From positions 1 through 47,285 of the forward strand of contig SVBZ01000042.1 in assembly GCA_015058575.1 (NCBI GenBank): a stretch of 47,285 nucleotides of DNA. The letters are read 5' to 3'. Of this stretch, positions 18,838-30,238 are shown piece by piece; positions within the stretch are counted from its first letter, which is position 1, and each line of letters starts with the position of its first letter. Source of the stretch: Pseudoselenomonas ruminantium. Its GTDB lineage: Bacteria; Bacillota; Negativicutes; Selenomonadales; Selenomonadaceae. The notes below the pieces were generated by a model, which saw only the letters and a program-made list of their open reading frames with translations, searched no databases and was not told the origin of the DNA. The translations under genes and the position numbers were made by a program.

Positions 18838-19398
18838 TTATTCCCCATAGACAAAGTTAAGATCCGTACGCTCCTTGAGCAGCGGCGCTTTCTGGTCTTT
18901 CTCCGACAGGATGACCGGCTCGATGGGCCATGCTACGCCAATGTCGGGATCGTTCCAGCGGATGTTGCCATCGCATTCCGGCGCATAGTAATTATCCGCC
19001 TTGTACTGCACCTCTACATCATCGGTCAATGTGATGAAGCCATGGGCAAAACCGCGCGGAATAAAGAGCTGCTTCTTGTTCTCAGCCGAAAGCTCCACAC
19101 CTACCCACTGGCCATACTGCGGCGACCCCTTGCGGATATCGACCGCCACATCAAAGATTTTGCCACGCGTGCAGCGCAAAAGCTTTGCCTGACACTTGGG
19201 GTTCAGCTGATAATGCAGGCCGCGCAGTGTCCCCTTCTGTGCCGAAAAAGACTGGTTGTCCTGTACAAAATCCACCTTTATGCCTGCCTCTTCCATCTTG
19301 CGCTGCGACCAGCTTTCCATAAACCAGCCACGCGCATCGCCAAAGACCTGCGGCTCCAGGACAAATACACCCTTCAAACTTGTTTCTGTTGCTTTCAT
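18838..19398 (-). CDS. rfbC: dTDP-4-dehydrorhamnose 3,5-epimerase
   Basis: Epimerises dTDP-4-keto-6-deoxyglucose at C3 and C5 on the way to dTDP-L-rhamnose. A cupin protein of 186 aa. It has FGDARGWFMESW near the start, the catalytic histidine in LRGLHYQL, and the cupin segment FIPRGFAHGFITL. The ribosome-binding site (GAGAG) is weak, which fits translation coupled to rfbA, whose stop lies 19 bp upstream. This gene argues that the pathway ends in rhamnose or a related 6-deoxyhexose rather than stopping at the keto sugar. Confidence 0.94.
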   Translation of the reverse strand: MKATETSLKGVFVLEPQVFGDARGWFMESWSQRKMEEAGIKVDFVQDNQSFSAQKGTLRGLHYQLNPKCQAKLLRCTRGKIFDVAVDIRKGSPQYGQWVGVELSAENKKQLFIPRGFAHGFITLTDDVEVQYKADNYYAPECDGNIRWNDPDIGVAWPIEPVILSEKDQKAPLLKERTDLNFVYGE

Positions 19399-19417
19399 TG
19401 CTATCTCTCTAACTCCA

Positions 19418-20290
19418 TCACTCGTTCAACATATTGATCAGATACTTGCCGTACTCATTCTTGAGCAACGGCTGTGCCAATTTCTCGACCTGCGCCGCAT
19501 CGATATAGCCCATACGATAGGCAATCTCCTCGATGCAGGCAATCTTGAGGCCCTGGCGCGCCTGGATCGTACGCACGAAAGCCCCGGCATCCAGCAATGA
19601 CTCATGCGTGCCTGTATCGAGCCAGGCATAGCCGCGGCGCATCTTTTCGACCTTGAGCGTACCGCGTTCGAGATATACCTTATTGACATCCGTGATCTCA
19701 AGCTCACCACGCGCCGATGGCTTGATGCTCTTGGCGATATCCACGATATCCTTATCGTAGAAATACAAGCCTGTCACTGCATAATTGGATTTCGGCTCTG
19801 CCGGCTTTTCCTCAAGGCTCAAGGCTTTGCCGCTCTTATCGAACTCAACCACACCATAGCGCTCAGGATCGGAGACATAGTAAGCAAACACCGTTGCCCC
19901 TGTATCGAGCTGTGCCGCCCGCTGCATAGCCTGGGCGAGATCCGAACCGTAGAAGATATTATCGCCGAGTACCAATGCACAAGGCTCGCCCTGGATAAAC
20001 GCCTCGCCAATCAAGAACGCCTGTGCCAGGCCATCCGGACTTGGCTGTACGGCGTAGGAAATGCTGATTCCCAGCTGACTGCCATCGCCCAGCAGCCGCG
20101 CAAACAATCCTTCGTCTTCCGGCGTTGTGATAATCAAAATATCATTGATTCCCGCCAGCATCAGCGTGCTCAGCGGATAATATATCATCGGCTTGTCATA
20201 AACCGGCATAAGCTGCTTCGAGACCACTTTCGTCAGCGGATAAAGCCGCGTCCCCGAACCGCCTGCCAGAATAATTCCCTTTTTGACCAA
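19418..20290 (-). CDS. rfbA: Glucose-1-phosphate thymidylyltransferase
   Basis: Makes dTDP-glucose from dTTP and glucose-1-phosphate, the entry step of the dTDP-sugar pathway. The 290-aa length is standard. The nucleotidyltransferase signature [20 protein letters not shown] is at the N-terminus, the metal and substrate segment [10 protein letters not shown] is in the middle, and [18 protein letters not shown] is the RmlA-type C-terminal motif. The start is TTG, with GGAGGTG about 7 nt upstream. It heads the rfb group and begins 82 bp after ilvB with no clear terminator between, so read-through from the ilv/leu operon is possible. Confidence 0.95.
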   Translation of the reverse strand: MVKKGIILAGGSGTRLYPLTKVVSKQLMPVYDKPMIYYPLSTLMLAGINDILIITTPEDEGLFARLLGDGSQLGISISYAVQPSPDGLAQAFLIGEAFIQGEPCALVLGDNIFYGSDLAQAMQRAAQLDTGATVFAYYVSDPERYGVVEFDKSGKALSLEEKPAEPKSNYAVTGLYFYDKDIVDIAKSIKPSARGELEITDVNKVYLERGTLKVEKMRRGYAWLDTGTHESLLDAGAFVRTIQARQGLKIACIEEIAYRMGYIDAAQVEKLAQPLLKNEYGKYLINMLNE

Positions 20291-20372
20291 AAGAAAAACA
20301 CCTCCGGTATTTTATCGTATCTATAATAGTATACAACAAATGAAGATGTTTTTCCTGCTTTTTCTATAAATG

Positions 20373-22037
20373 TCACTTGAAATCCACGAATTCGTCGATA
20401 CGGGCGCCGCCTTTTATCATCGGTTCGACAAAACTGCGCCAGACATTGAGCACAATGACCCGCGGATGATCTTTGTCCGCCAAGGCATGCTGCAAAGCTG
20501 CGGCAAATTCTTCCTGCGTGGACACCGTCTCGGCTTCAATACCGAAACTTCCGGCATACGCTGCATAATCCATCGGATAATCAAACTCACAGGCAATATA
20601 GCGTTCTTTGTACATGACTTTCTGCAGCTGGCGTATCATGCCCAGACTCGTATTATTGACAATAAGCGATACGATTGGCAGCTGCAAACGCGCTATCGTA
20701 TAGAACTCATTGCCCGTCATCTTGATGCCGCCGTCACCCGCAACATGGATGACGCGGCGCGTATCACCGTAAGCCAGCTGCGCGCCCATTGCCGCTGGCA
20801 GTCCAAAGCCCATCGTTCCCAAGCCCCCCGACGTCAGCCAGGTACGTGGCTCCTCGACATGCAGATGCAGTGCCGCCCACATCTGGTGCTGGCCAACATC
20901 GGTGGCAAAAGCAAACGGCCTGCCCTTTGTCATAAGCGCCACCTGATGCATTGCCCAGGGAACAGTAAGCCGGTTCTGATGGTAGTCATATTCATACGTC
21001 TCGCGCCAAGCATGAATCTTATGCCACCAATCCGCTAAATCGCCATTGGGCTCATGTTTCATCAGCAGGGCAAGGATTGACTTCATATCGCCAGCCAGCC
21101 CCAATGAATTGCCGATGTTCTTGTCGATCTCAGCAGGATCGATATCGATATGGATGAACTTCGTATCCTGCGTGTATTTCTTGACATTGCCCGTCTGGCG
21201 GTCGCCGAAGCGGCTGCCGATGGCCACGACAAGATCTGCGGCAGCGATCGCATGATTGGCAGCCTTCTCACCATGCATCCCGGCAAAGCCCAAGGACTGG
21301 GGATGCGAGCGCGGGATTGCACCCAGTCCCATCAGTGTATGCGCTACGGGCAGATGGTATTTCTCCACAAACGCCATTACTTCAGCCGAGGCGCCAGCCG
21401 AAATCACACCACCGCCCACAATTGCCACAGGCTGCTTTGCCATAGCGATTTCCCGGGCCGCCTCGGCCGCACAGATCAAGAAATCAGCATCCGGCCTGCC
21501 ATGCGTTTTGGCTTCCGCAGTCAAAGGCTCGTAATCAACTTCGGCAAAGAAGAGATCGCGCGGCACATCGACAAGCACAGGCCCTGGCCGTCCCTTGCGC
21601 GCCAACCGGAAGGCCTCGCGGATTGTCGGCACGAGCTGCCGGGCATCTTTGACCTTGTAGTTATGCTTCGTGATCGGCATCGTGACATCGAGGATATCGG
21701 TCTCCTGGAACGCATCTCTGCCCAGAAGTGCCGTATCCACCTGCCCCGTAATGGCCACGATGGGAATCGAATCCATGAATGCTGTCGCAATTCCCGTAAC
21801 CAGATTCGTAGCCCCCGGCCCCGAAGTCGCGATGCAGACCCCGACCTTCCCCGACGCCCGCGCATAACCATCGGCTGCATGCGCAGCATTCTGCTCATGC
21901 GTCACGAGCACCTGGTGGATCTCTTTGTCATCGTAAAATGCGTCATACAGCGGCAGGATCATGCCGCCTGGATAGCCGAATACGGTATCAACGCCCTGCT
22001 CCTTGAGGCAGGCCGCTACTGCTTGTGCTCCCTTCAA
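20373..22037 (-). CDS. ilvB: Acetolactate synthase, large (catalytic) subunit
   Basis: A thiamine-diphosphate enzyme joining two pyruvates, or pyruvate with 2-oxobutyrate, for valine/leucine and isoleucine. It is 554 aa. The catalytic Glu is in VTHEQNAAHAADGYAR, the FAD/oxyanion region is GPGATNLVTGIA, and the ThDP motif is GDGGIKMTGNEF. TTG at 22037 is chosen because TAGGAGG lies 7 nt before it and the family starts KGAQAVAACLKEQGVDTVFGYPGG. The longer frame to 22091 would run into leuB. It is the last gene of the operon, far from its regulatory subunit ilvN, which is first. Confidence 0.95.
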   Translation of the reverse strand: MKGAQAVAACLKEQGVDTVFGYPGGMILPLYDAFYDDKEIHQVLVTHEQNAAHAADGYARASGKVGVCIATSGPGATNLVTGIATAFMDSIPIVAITGQVDTALLGRDAFQETDILDVTMPITKHNYKVKDARQLVPTIREAFRLARKGRPGPVLVDVPRDLFFAEVDYEPLTAEAKTHGRPDADFLICAAEAAREIAMAKQPVAIVGGGVISAGASAEVMAFVEKYHLPVAHTLMGLGAIPRSHPQSLGFAGMHGEKAANHAIAAADLVVAIGSRFGDRQTGNVKKYTQDTKFIHIDIDPAEIDKNIGNSLGLAGDMKSILALLMKHEPNGDLADWWHKIHAWRETYEYDYHQNRLTVPWAMHQVALMTKGRPFAFATDVGQHQMWAALHLHVEEPRTWLTSGGLGTMGFGLPAAMGAQLAYGDTRRVIHVAGDGGIKMTGNEFYTIARLQLPIVSLIVNNTSLGMIRQLQKVMYKERYIACEFDYPMDYAAYAGSFGIEAETVSTQEEFAAALQHALADKDHPRVIVLNVWRSFVEPMIKGGARIDEFVDFK

Positions 22038-22075
22038 ACGATCGCCTCCTAACAGCCTACCCCCATGAGGAAGAC

Positions 22076-23143
22076 TCAAATCCGCTGACAAATCAGCCGT
22101 GTAATCTCTTCGGTATTGGCCTTCGAAAATCCTTCTTTCCAGAGATCCGGCGTGCGATATCCATCCGCCAGCGTCTTGTCCACCGCTTTTTCGATGGCTT
22201 TGGCCGCCTCTTCCTCATGCAGCGAATAGCGCAGCAGCATCGCTGCCGACAGGATCGTCCCCATCGGGTTGGCGATGCCCTTGCCGGCGATGTCGGGAGC
22301 ACTGCCGTGAATCGGCTCATAAAGACTCGTGCAGGTGCCGATGGACGCCGATGGCATCATGCCAATCGAACCACCGACAACGGCTGCTTCATCGGACAGG
22401 ATATCGCCAAACAGATTGCCCGTCACGATGACATCAAACTGCGTCGGGCGGATAGCCAGCTGCATCGCACAGTTATCGACGTAAAGGTTATTGAGCTCCA
22501 CGTCTTTATGGTTTCCGGCCACCTTAGCTACCGTGCGGCGCCAGAGCCGCGACGTCGCCAGTACATTTGCTTTATCGACCGACGTGACTTTACCGCGGCG
22601 CAGTTTCGCCGTCGCGAACGCAAGCTTTGCAATGCGCTCGACCTCAGGAACCGAATAATTTTCGAGGTCCCAGGCCCGCTCAACACCATCATGCTGCTCT
22701 GACTCACACTTCTCGCCGAAATAGATGCCGCCGACCAGTTCGCGTACGATAACAAGATCCACACCACGAACGAGTTCTGGCTTGAGCGGCGAATAATCCA
22801 CCAAGGCATCCGCCACCTTGACCGGGCGCAGATTGGCATAGAGATCCAAATTCTTGCGCAGGCCAAGGATTGCCTTCTCGGGACGCAGCGCCGGATCTAC
22901 GTTATCCCATTTGTCACCGCCCACTGCACCGAACAGCACGGCATCCGACGCCTTGCAGGCATCGATAGTCGATTGCGGCAACGGCGTGCCGTATTTATCA
23001 TAGGCCGTACCGCCTGCATCGTGATACTCATACGCGAGGCCCAGCCCGAATTTCTTATCGACCATTTCGAGGACTTTGACGGCTGCATCGGTAATCTCCT
23101 TACCGATGCCATCGCCAGGAATTACAGTAATCTTATATGCCAT
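22076..23143 (-). CDS. leuB: 3-isopropylmalate dehydrogenase
   Basis: NAD-dependent oxidative decarboxylation of 3-isopropylmalate in leucine synthesis. The product is 355 aa. It starts ITVIPGDGIGKEITDAAVKVLE. The conserved substrate and cofactor segments are DLYANLRPVKV, IVRELVGGIYFG and NLFGDILSDEAAVVGGSIGMMPSAS, and the late adenosine-binding region is EPIHGSAPDIAGKGIANPMG. AAGGAG, inside the leuD end, precedes the ATG, which follows the leuD stop by 2 nt. Confidence 0.97.
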   Translation of the reverse strand: MAYKITVIPGDGIGKEITDAAVKVLEMVDKKFGLGLAYEYHDAGGTAYDKYGTPLPQSTIDACKASDAVLFGAVGGDKWDNVDPALRPEKAILGLRKNLDLYANLRPVKVADALVDYSPLKPELVRGVDLVIVRELVGGIYFGEKCESEQHDGVERAWDLENYSVPEVERIAKLAFATAKLRRGKVTSVDKANVLATSRLWRRTVAKVAGNHKDVELNNLYVDNCAMQLAIRPTQFDVIVTGNLFGDILSDEAAVVGGSIGMMPSASIGTCTSLYEPIHGSAPDIAGKGIANPMGTILSAAMLLRYSLHEEEAAKAIEKAVDKTLADGYRTPDLWKEGFSKANTEEITRLICQRI

Positions 23144-23145
23144 GA

Positions 23146-23634
23146 TCAGTTTTTCTCCTTGATGTAATTGATAAGCCCGCCAGCTTTAGCGATATCCTGG
23201 ATGAAGCCCGGCAACGGATTTGCATGGAAAACATCGCCCGTCGTCAGATTCTCGATGACACCAGTCGCCGTATCCACACACAGTTCATCGCTGGCCTTGA
23301 TTTTCTCCACAGCATCGCCAATCTCTAACAAAGGCAACCCGATGTTTATGCCATTGCGGTAAAAAATGCGGGCAAAGCTCGCGGCAATGACCACAGGCAC
23401 ACCGGATGCCTTGATGGCTACCGGCGCATGTTCGCGTGAGGAACCGCAGCCGAAATTCCTGCCGCCGACCATGATATCGCCAGCCTTGACATTCTGGGCA
23501 AAGCTTTCATCAATGTCAACCATACAATGACTGGCCAGCTCTTGCGGATCGAATGTGTTCAGATAACGCGCCGGGATGATGACATCCGTATCGATATTAT
23601 CCCCATAGCGCCAGACTTTTCCTGCTAACTTCAT
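23146..23634 (-). CDS. leuD: 3-isopropylmalate dehydratase, small subunit
   Basis: The swivelling subunit of isopropylmalate isomerase, 162 aa, the short archaeal/Clostridia type. It has the aconitase-like motifs [21 protein letters not shown] and the substrate-loop segment [23 protein letters not shown]. The ribosome-binding site GAGGAGG is inside the end of leuC, and its ATG follows the leuC stop by 1 nt. It acts as a heterodimer with LeuC. Confidence 0.96.
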   Translation of the reverse strand: MKLAGKVWRYGDNIDTDVIIPARYLNTFDPQELASHCMVDIDESFAQNVKAGDIMVGGRNFGCGSSREHAPVAIKASGVPVVIAASFARIFYRNGINIGLPLLEIGDAVEKIKASDELCVDTATGVIENLTTGDVFHANPLPGFIQDIAKAGGLINYIKEKN

Positions 23635-23635
23635 C

Positions 23636-24898
23636 TCACTTTACCTCCTCTGCCGTGGCAATGCGCCCCAGGATTGCACTGGCTGCTGCCACATGCGGGC
23701 CAGCCAGATATACTTCGCTGTCGACATGACCCATGCGGCCACGGAAATTGCGATTCGTCGTCGAAACGCACTTCTCGCCAGCCGCCATGATGCCCATATA
23801 GCCGCCAAGACATGGCCCACAGGTTGGCGTCGAGACAGCACAGCCCGCATCGATGAAGGCATCGATATAGCCGCGCTTCATCGACTCTTTATAGATGGCC
23901 GGGCTGCCCGGGATGATGATGCAGCGGACATGATCTGCCACCTTGTGCCCCTTGAGGATGCCCGCCGCGATCTCCATGTCCTCCAGACGCCCATTCGTGC
24001 AGGAACCGATGATTACCTGATCGATGGCAATCGGTTCCCCGATATCAGCTACAGCCTTCGTATTGCCCGGCAGATGCGGGAATGCGACCACCGGCCTCAG
24101 CTCATCGAGATTGATTTCGACCGTCTGGACATAGCGGGCATCTGCATCTGCTGCCACCGGCTCATAGGCTTTCTTGACACGTCCCTCGACATATTCCCTC
24201 GTGACCTCATCAAATGGGAAGATACCGTTCTTGGCACCAGCCTCGATAGCCATGTTCGCAATAGTCAGGCGGTCGGTCATCGTAAGCTCTTTTACGCCAG
24301 GCCCAGCAAACTCCAAGGATTTGTAAAGCGCTCCATCGACACCAATTTTGCCGATAAGCGTCAGGATGACATCCTTGCCATTCGTACCAGCGGGTTTCCT
24401 GCCCGTCAGATTTACCTTAATGGCCTCCGGCACCTTGAACCATGCCTCACCGGTAGCCATAGCCGCACCGAGATCCGTCGAGCCCACGCCTGTTGCAAAC
24501 CCGTTGACTGCGCCATAGGTACAGGTATGGGAATCCGCACCGATTGTCAGCATGCCAGGGCCGACAATCCCCATTTCCGGCAGGATGACATGCTCGATGC
24601 CCACACGGCCCTGCTCGAAGTAATTGACGATCTTCCATTTATGCGCAAAATCGCGGACAGCCTTGCCGAGTTCCGCTGACTTGATATCCTTGGCCGGCTG
24701 GAAGTGATCCGGTACCAAGGCAATCTTCTCCCGATCGAACACGGGGCGGCCAATCTCCTCGAATTTCTTTATCGATGGCGGCGCTGTGATATCATTGGCC
24801 AGCACCATATCCAGCTTACAGTTGATCAGCTGGCCGGCCTTTACCGATTCTACACCCGCATGACGGGCCAGGATCTTTTCGCTCATATTCATGCCCAT
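23636..24898 (-). CDS. leuC: 3-isopropylmalate dehydratase, large subunit
   Basis: The 4Fe-4S subunit of isopropylmalate isomerase, 420 aa, of the short type that pairs with the short LeuD. It has [19 protein letters not shown], the motif [25 protein letters not shown], and cluster cysteines in [14 protein letters not shown] and [17 protein letters not shown]. The ATG at 24898 has AGGAGGG 8 nt upstream; the open frame to 24958 would start inside an intergenic repeat. It is 90 bp after ilvC, and the gap holds the short palindromic repeat. Confidence 0.96.
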   Translation of the reverse strand: MGMNMSEKILARHAGVESVKAGQLINCKLDMVLANDITAPPSIKKFEEIGRPVFDREKIALVPDHFQPAKDIKSAELGKAVRDFAHKWKIVNYFEQGRVGIEHVILPEMGIVGPGMLTIGADSHTCTYGAVNGFATGVGSTDLGAAMATGEAWFKVPEAIKVNLTGRKPAGTNGKDVILTLIGKIGVDGALYKSLEFAGPGVKELTMTDRLTIANMAIEAGAKNGIFPFDEVTREYVEGRVKKAYEPVAADADARYVQTVEINLDELRPVVAFPHLPGNTKAVADIGEPIAIDQVIIGSCTNGRLEDMEIAAGILKGHKVADHVRCIIIPGSPAIYKESMKRGYIDAFIDAGCAVSTPTCGPCLGGYMGIMAAGEKCVSTTNRNFRGRMGHVDSEVYLAGPHVAAASAILGRIATAEEVK

Positions 24899-24931
24899 TT
24901 TGTTGCCCTCCTGGTTTATGATTCGAATAAA

Positions 24932-24953
24932 GCCCTCCCCGATGGGGGAAGGC
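24932..24953. repeat. Partial copy of the dispersed palindromic element
   Basis: A GCCCTCCCC-GAT-GGGGGAAGGC hairpin preceded by AATAAA, like the outer end of the element at 5058. It sits in the ilvC-leuC gap and may stabilise or partly terminate the ilvNC message. Confidence 0.6.
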
Positions 24954-24988
24954 TTCATGGAAAATCTTATATTCTGCTTCGTTACGCT

Positions 24989-26516
<1,528 letters not shown>

Positions 26517-26596
26517 GCCGCTATCCCCTTTCTCCCCATCACAGCTCTCACTGCCACAGGGCTATCTGAATATGTAACGTTGTAAAGTATGTATAC

Positions 26597-26625
26597 ATTA
26601 TTGCGCTGATGTACTTTTTTGTCAA
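26597..26625 (-). promoter_or_regulatory. Likely promoter of the ilv/leu operon
   Basis: Minus strand TTGACA (26625-26620), then AATAAT at 17 bp or TAATGT at 19 bp, and a leader of about 75 nt. An ATGTATACAT palindrome overlaps the start region. I saw no T-box or leader peptide. The rest of 26517-26883 is AT-rich with no gene; a weak plus-strand TTGCTC-17-TATATG at 26809-26837 may serve mutY. Confidence 0.5.
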
Positions 26626-26883
26626 TAGCATAATGTAACATTTTTATGCTTAATTAAATATTTTTACTATTATATTCCTCCCCCAAAACACAATGCCTCG
26701 ATATATAATTGGGATTTTATTACTTTTGTCCTCATATTGCGGAGCTAAAGTTATAATCCTTACATTTTCTTGAATTATTCAGCTATTTGATAATATTTTG
26801 TCTTTTCTTTGCTCATAGCCTTACCAGCAACTATATGTTAGAATAATCCGCATCAGCAAATAATGTCAAAGGAGTATCCAGCA

Positions 26884-27972
26884 TTGAAAACCATACTACC
26901 CCATATCAGTATATTCCCCGCTCTTATTGAGCCACTGCTCACTTGGTACAAGGGGCAAGCCAGCGACCGGCAACTGCCCTGGCGGCTTTCCCCGACACCA
27001 TATCATACCTGGCTGTCGGAAATCATGCTGCAGCAGACACGCGCCACTGCGGTCATCCCTTACTATGAACGTTTTCTCGCGGCTTTGCCCGATATCGCTG
27101 CCCTTGCCGTTGCCGATGACGAGATGCTTATGAAGCTCTGGCAGGGACTTGGCTATTACTCTCGGGCCCGCAATCTCAAAAAAGCCGCTCAAGTCATCCT
27201 CACCAAGCACAATGGCGAACTGCCTCAGGATCATAAAGAACTGCTCGCCCTGCCAGGTATCGGACGCTATACGGCTGGTGCCATCGGCTCCATCGCCTGG
27301 GGCAAGCCCTGGCCAGCTGTCGATGGCAATATGTTGCGCGTCATCATGCGCGTCCTCGCCTGCCCCGAGGACATCATGGCCGCCCGCACGCGAACGGCCG
27401 TCGAAAACGCCCTTGCCCCTCACTATCCGACCGGCTCCGATGCCAGCAGCCTCAATCAAGCCTTTATGGATCTTGGTGCGACGGTCTGCCTGCCCCACGG
27501 CACACCGCATTGCCCCGCCTGCCCGCTCCAGCAGCTCTGTCTTGCCCACGACAACGGGCAGGAACAAAAGTACCCTGTCAAGGCAGCCGCTAAACCTCGG
27601 CGTCAGGAGGATCGCACCCTCCTGCTGCTGCACCAGGGAGCAGCCTATGCCCTGCACCAGCGGCCAGCCAAAGGACTGCTGGCAGGACTATGGGAATTTC
27701 CCAATCTGCCTGGCAGGCTCTCACAACAGGATATCGAAGCCTGGCTGCAATGCCATGGCTATCAAGCCAGCCAAATCAAGCCACTGCCCGCTGCCCGCCA
27801 CATATTCTCGCATGTCGAATGGCATTTGTCCGGATGGGATATACAATTACAAGCAGACTGCCTCCAGACAGCAGAATGCCCCGCATCGCTTTGCTGGGCC
27901 TCAGCAGCTGAAATTTCCAATACTTATAGCATCCCTTCTGCCTTCACCTATTATCTCCCGTATATAAAATAA
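26884..27972 (+). CDS. mutY: A/G-specific adenine glycosylase
   Basis: Removes adenine mispaired with 8-oxoguanine. The product is 362 aa. The HhH-GPD domain has LPWR, WLSEIMLQQTRATAVIPYYERFL with the catalytic Glu, the hairpin LPGIGRYTAGAI, and PAVDGNMLRV with the catalytic Asp. A 4Fe-4S loop follows, spaced C-x7-C-x2-C-x5-C, one residue more than the E. coli spacing. The C-terminal Nudix-like 8-oxoG-recognition domain has GLLAGLWEFPNLPG. I prefer TTG at 26884 because AAAGGAG is 9 nt upstream; the ATG at 26863 has no ribosome-binding site. It is a single gene on the plus strand. Confidence 0.93.
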   Translation: MKTILPHISIFPALIEPLLTWYKGQASDRQLPWRLSPTPYHTWLSEIMLQQTRATAVIPYYERFLAALPDIAALAVADDEMLMKLWQGLGYYSRARNLKKAAQVILTKHNGELPQDHKELLALPGIGRYTAGAIGSIAWGKPWPAVDGNMLRVIMRVLACPEDIMAARTRTAVENALAPHYPTGSDASSLNQAFMDLGATVCLPHGTPHCPACPLQQLCLAHDNGQEQKYPVKAAAKPRRQEDRTLLLLHQGAAYALHQRPAKGLLAGLWEFPNLPGRLSQQDIEAWLQCHGYQASQIKPLPAARHIFSHVEWHLSGWDIQLQADCLQTAECPASLCWASAAEISNTYSIPSAFTYYLPYIK

Positions 27973-28095
27973 ACGTCTTCTGTTGCAGGATTTTCACTTT
28001 CCATGCCGAAAAATAAATATAAAGATAGTCTATGTGCCCGTCCACATCTAGTGTCAACATGTAACGACTGTCATAAAACAAAGAGGTGTTTAGAA

Positions 28096-30159
28096 ATGAT
28101 CAATCTTTTTTCTTCGGGCATGAAGAAAGCCGAAGCTGCGAGTCCCGCAGCTTCCCATGCAACCCCATCCATCCCTGCCGTCTCCACCCAGCAGGACATT
28201 AAGACCGCATATCTCGGTAAGAATGATCTTACCGCAGTACGTCTCAAGGATTTAGCCGATGTCGCCGAGGGCTGTGCCTTGATCATGGGCTTTGTCTCGC
28301 CAGACCTCAGCATCCCGGAAGTCGCGCAAACAATCAAACGTGAAGTCCCCTCCACGACCAAGGTCATCCTCATGACGACCTCCGGTGAGCTCTGCCGTCC
28401 GCAGGGCAGCCGCTCGCTCTACTGCGAGGCACCGGATGGCCGCGCCAAAGTTTTGCTGCAGGCGTTCTCCAATCGCATGATCGAATCGCTGCATATCATG
28501 AGCATCCCGCTGCCGAATGATGATTTGCGCCGCGGCTCTGTCGAGATGACCGTCAACGACCGCGTCGCCGCCATCCGCCGCGAAATCGACAAGCTGCCGA
28601 CGCCGTTCCGTCTCAGCGTCGCCCATTCCTTTGCCATGATCTACGTCGACGGCGCTTCGGCCTGCGAGACCTTTGTCCTGCAAGCATTGTTCGAATCCGG
28701 CAAATTCCCGATTCCATTTATCGGCGGCAGCGCAGCTGGCGACATGACCTTTACCCATACTTACATCTATGATGACAAGCAGTGCCTTGAGAACCACGCG
28801 GTCATCACGCTGGTCCGTCTCAAGAAAGCCTATCGCTATGGCATCTTCAAATCGCAGGCTGTCGAGCGCACCGGCGACGTCTTCACAGTCGGCAGCGCCA
28901 ATACAGCCCTGCGCTATATCGAGACCGTCGAGGGACCAAACGGCGAGCCTGTTTCTTTCATCGAAGCACTCAAAGATCATTTCGGCGTCAGCAGCACCCA
29001 GGAACTGCAGACGAAGCTGCAAGGCTATACCTTTGCCACCGATGTCAATGGCGAAGACTTCATCCGTACGATTTCGGGCGTCGATGATGTCAATGACCGC
29101 ATCAGTTTCTTCTGCGATGTCGTAACCGGCGAAAAGCTTTACCTGCTAAAACGCCAGCCGCTTGAAACCACTCTTTCCCGCGATTTGCGCGCGTATACCA
29201 GCAACAAGCCCAAGGCTATCGGCGCGATCCTCAATGATTGTATCCTGCGCCGTCTCGGCTATCCCGAGGAAATCAAGCATATGGACTTCTTCGACGATGT
29301 GCCTGTCGCTGGTTTCTCGAGCTTCGGCGAAATCGCCGGCCTGCATGTCAATGAGACGCTGACTGCCATCTGCTTCTACCATGTGCCCGAAGGACAGTCA
29401 TTCTCAGATGCATATGTCGATAATTTCGCCCGCAGCTATTCGGACTGCAATGCATTCTTCTTCAAACGCATCATCGACCGTCAGAAACATACCGAGGTGC
29501 TCAAAGACAACCTCATCAATATGTTCAAAGATTATCAGGCGAAGATGCCAGGCATCGTCCAGACCATCATGCGCATGTCCGGCGATGTCGATCTCATCCA
29601 GGAAGCCATCAAGCAGCTCTCCAACGGTATCGATGAGCAGAATGGTCTCTTCAATCAGCTGACAGAGCGCAATCGCGAAATCACGCCGAAACTCGACATG
29701 CTCTCCCAAAGCACGCAGAAAATCGACGATGTCATGAAGATGATCAACGAGATTGCCGCCCAGACCAACCTGCTGGCTCTCAATGCCGCCATCGAAGCAG
29801 CCCGTGCCGGCGAGGCAGGCCGCGGCTTCTCAGTTGTCGCGCAGGAAGTCCGCAAGCTCTCAGAAAATACGCAGACCAGCCTGCATACTTCCGATGAGGC
29901 CATCAAAGTGCTGCTGCACGACGTCGCCGAAATCGACAATATCCTCTCAGCCAACAAGGACTTCGAGGATAAGATCAACGAGTTCGATGAACACTTTGCA
30001 ACGGAAATGAAGAATCTCCACAAGAGTCTCAACGAAGGTGTTACACACATCCAGAAATCCACGCAGTCCATCAAAGCCCTTGAAGTCATCAACGAGCGCA
30101 CAGCTGCCGAGATGGACAAGCTCACGACCATTATCCACAATATCGAAATGGGTATCTGA
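28096..30159 (+). CDS. FIST-domain methyl-accepting chemotaxis-type protein (soluble)
   Basis: A cytoplasmic sensor of 687 aa. Residues about 30-260 look like the FIST N domain and about 265-420 like FIST C (a sensor family linked to amino-acid sensing); [16 protein letters not shown] is the late FIST C glycine motif. Residues about 450-687 are the coiled-coil MCP signalling domain with the hairpin tip [45 protein letters not shown]. There are no membrane segments. AAGAGGTG lies 7 nt before the ATG at 28096; the frame upstream to 28003 has none. No che or flagellar gene is in the window, so its kinase partner is unknown. It may act in chemotaxis or another CheA-type pathway. Confidence 0.9.
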   Translation: MINLFSSGMKKAEAASPAASHATPSIPAVSTQQDIKTAYLGKNDLTAVRLKDLADVAEGCALIMGFVSPDLSIPEVAQTIKREVPSTTKVILMTTSGELCRPQGSRSLYCEAPDGRAKVLLQAFSNRMIESLHIMSIPLPNDDLRRGSVEMTVNDRVAAIRREIDKLPTPFRLSVAHSFAMIYVDGASACETFVLQALFESGKFPIPFIGGSAAGDMTFTHTYIYDDKQCLENHAVITLVRLKKAYRYGIFKSQAVERTGDVFTVGSANTALRYIETVEGPNGEPVSFIEALKDHFGVSSTQELQTKLQGYTFATDVNGEDFIRTISGVDDVNDRISFFCDVVTGEKLYLLKRQPLETTLSRDLRAYTSNKPKAIGAILNDCILRRLGYPEEIKHMDFFDDVPVAGFSSFGEIAGLHVNETLTAICFYHVPEGQSFSDAYVDNFARSYSDCNAFFFKRIIDRQKHTEVLKDNLINMFKDYQAKMPGIVQTIMRMSGDVDLIQEAIKQLSNGIDEQNGLFNQLTERNREITPKLDMLSQSTQKIDDVMKMINEIAAQTNLLALNAAIEAARAGEAGRGFSVVAQEVRKLSENTQTSLHTSDEAIKVLLHDVAEIDNILSANKDFEDKINEFDEHFATEMKNLHKSLNEGVTHIQKSTQSIKALEVINERTAAEMDKLTTIIHNIEMGI

Positions 30160-30173
30160 CTTCCCGTTTCCAT

Positions 30174-30233
30174 AAAAAAAGCGCTGAAAAAGCCTGCGGC
30201 AAGCAAACCGCAGGCTTTTATCAGCGCTTTTTT
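30174..30233. terminator. Bidirectional terminator
   Basis: A long two-part stem: AAAAAAGCGCTGA and AAAAGCCTGCGG with their complements, an 8-nt loop and A/T runs on both sides. It separates the FIST-MCP gene from the convergent ATPase gene. Confidence 0.92.
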
Positions 30234-30238
30234 CTATT

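Noticed and set aside
28004..28011. GCCGAAAA as a sigma-28 -10 before the chemoreceptor gene
   Set aside because: No TAAA at the required 15-bp distance.
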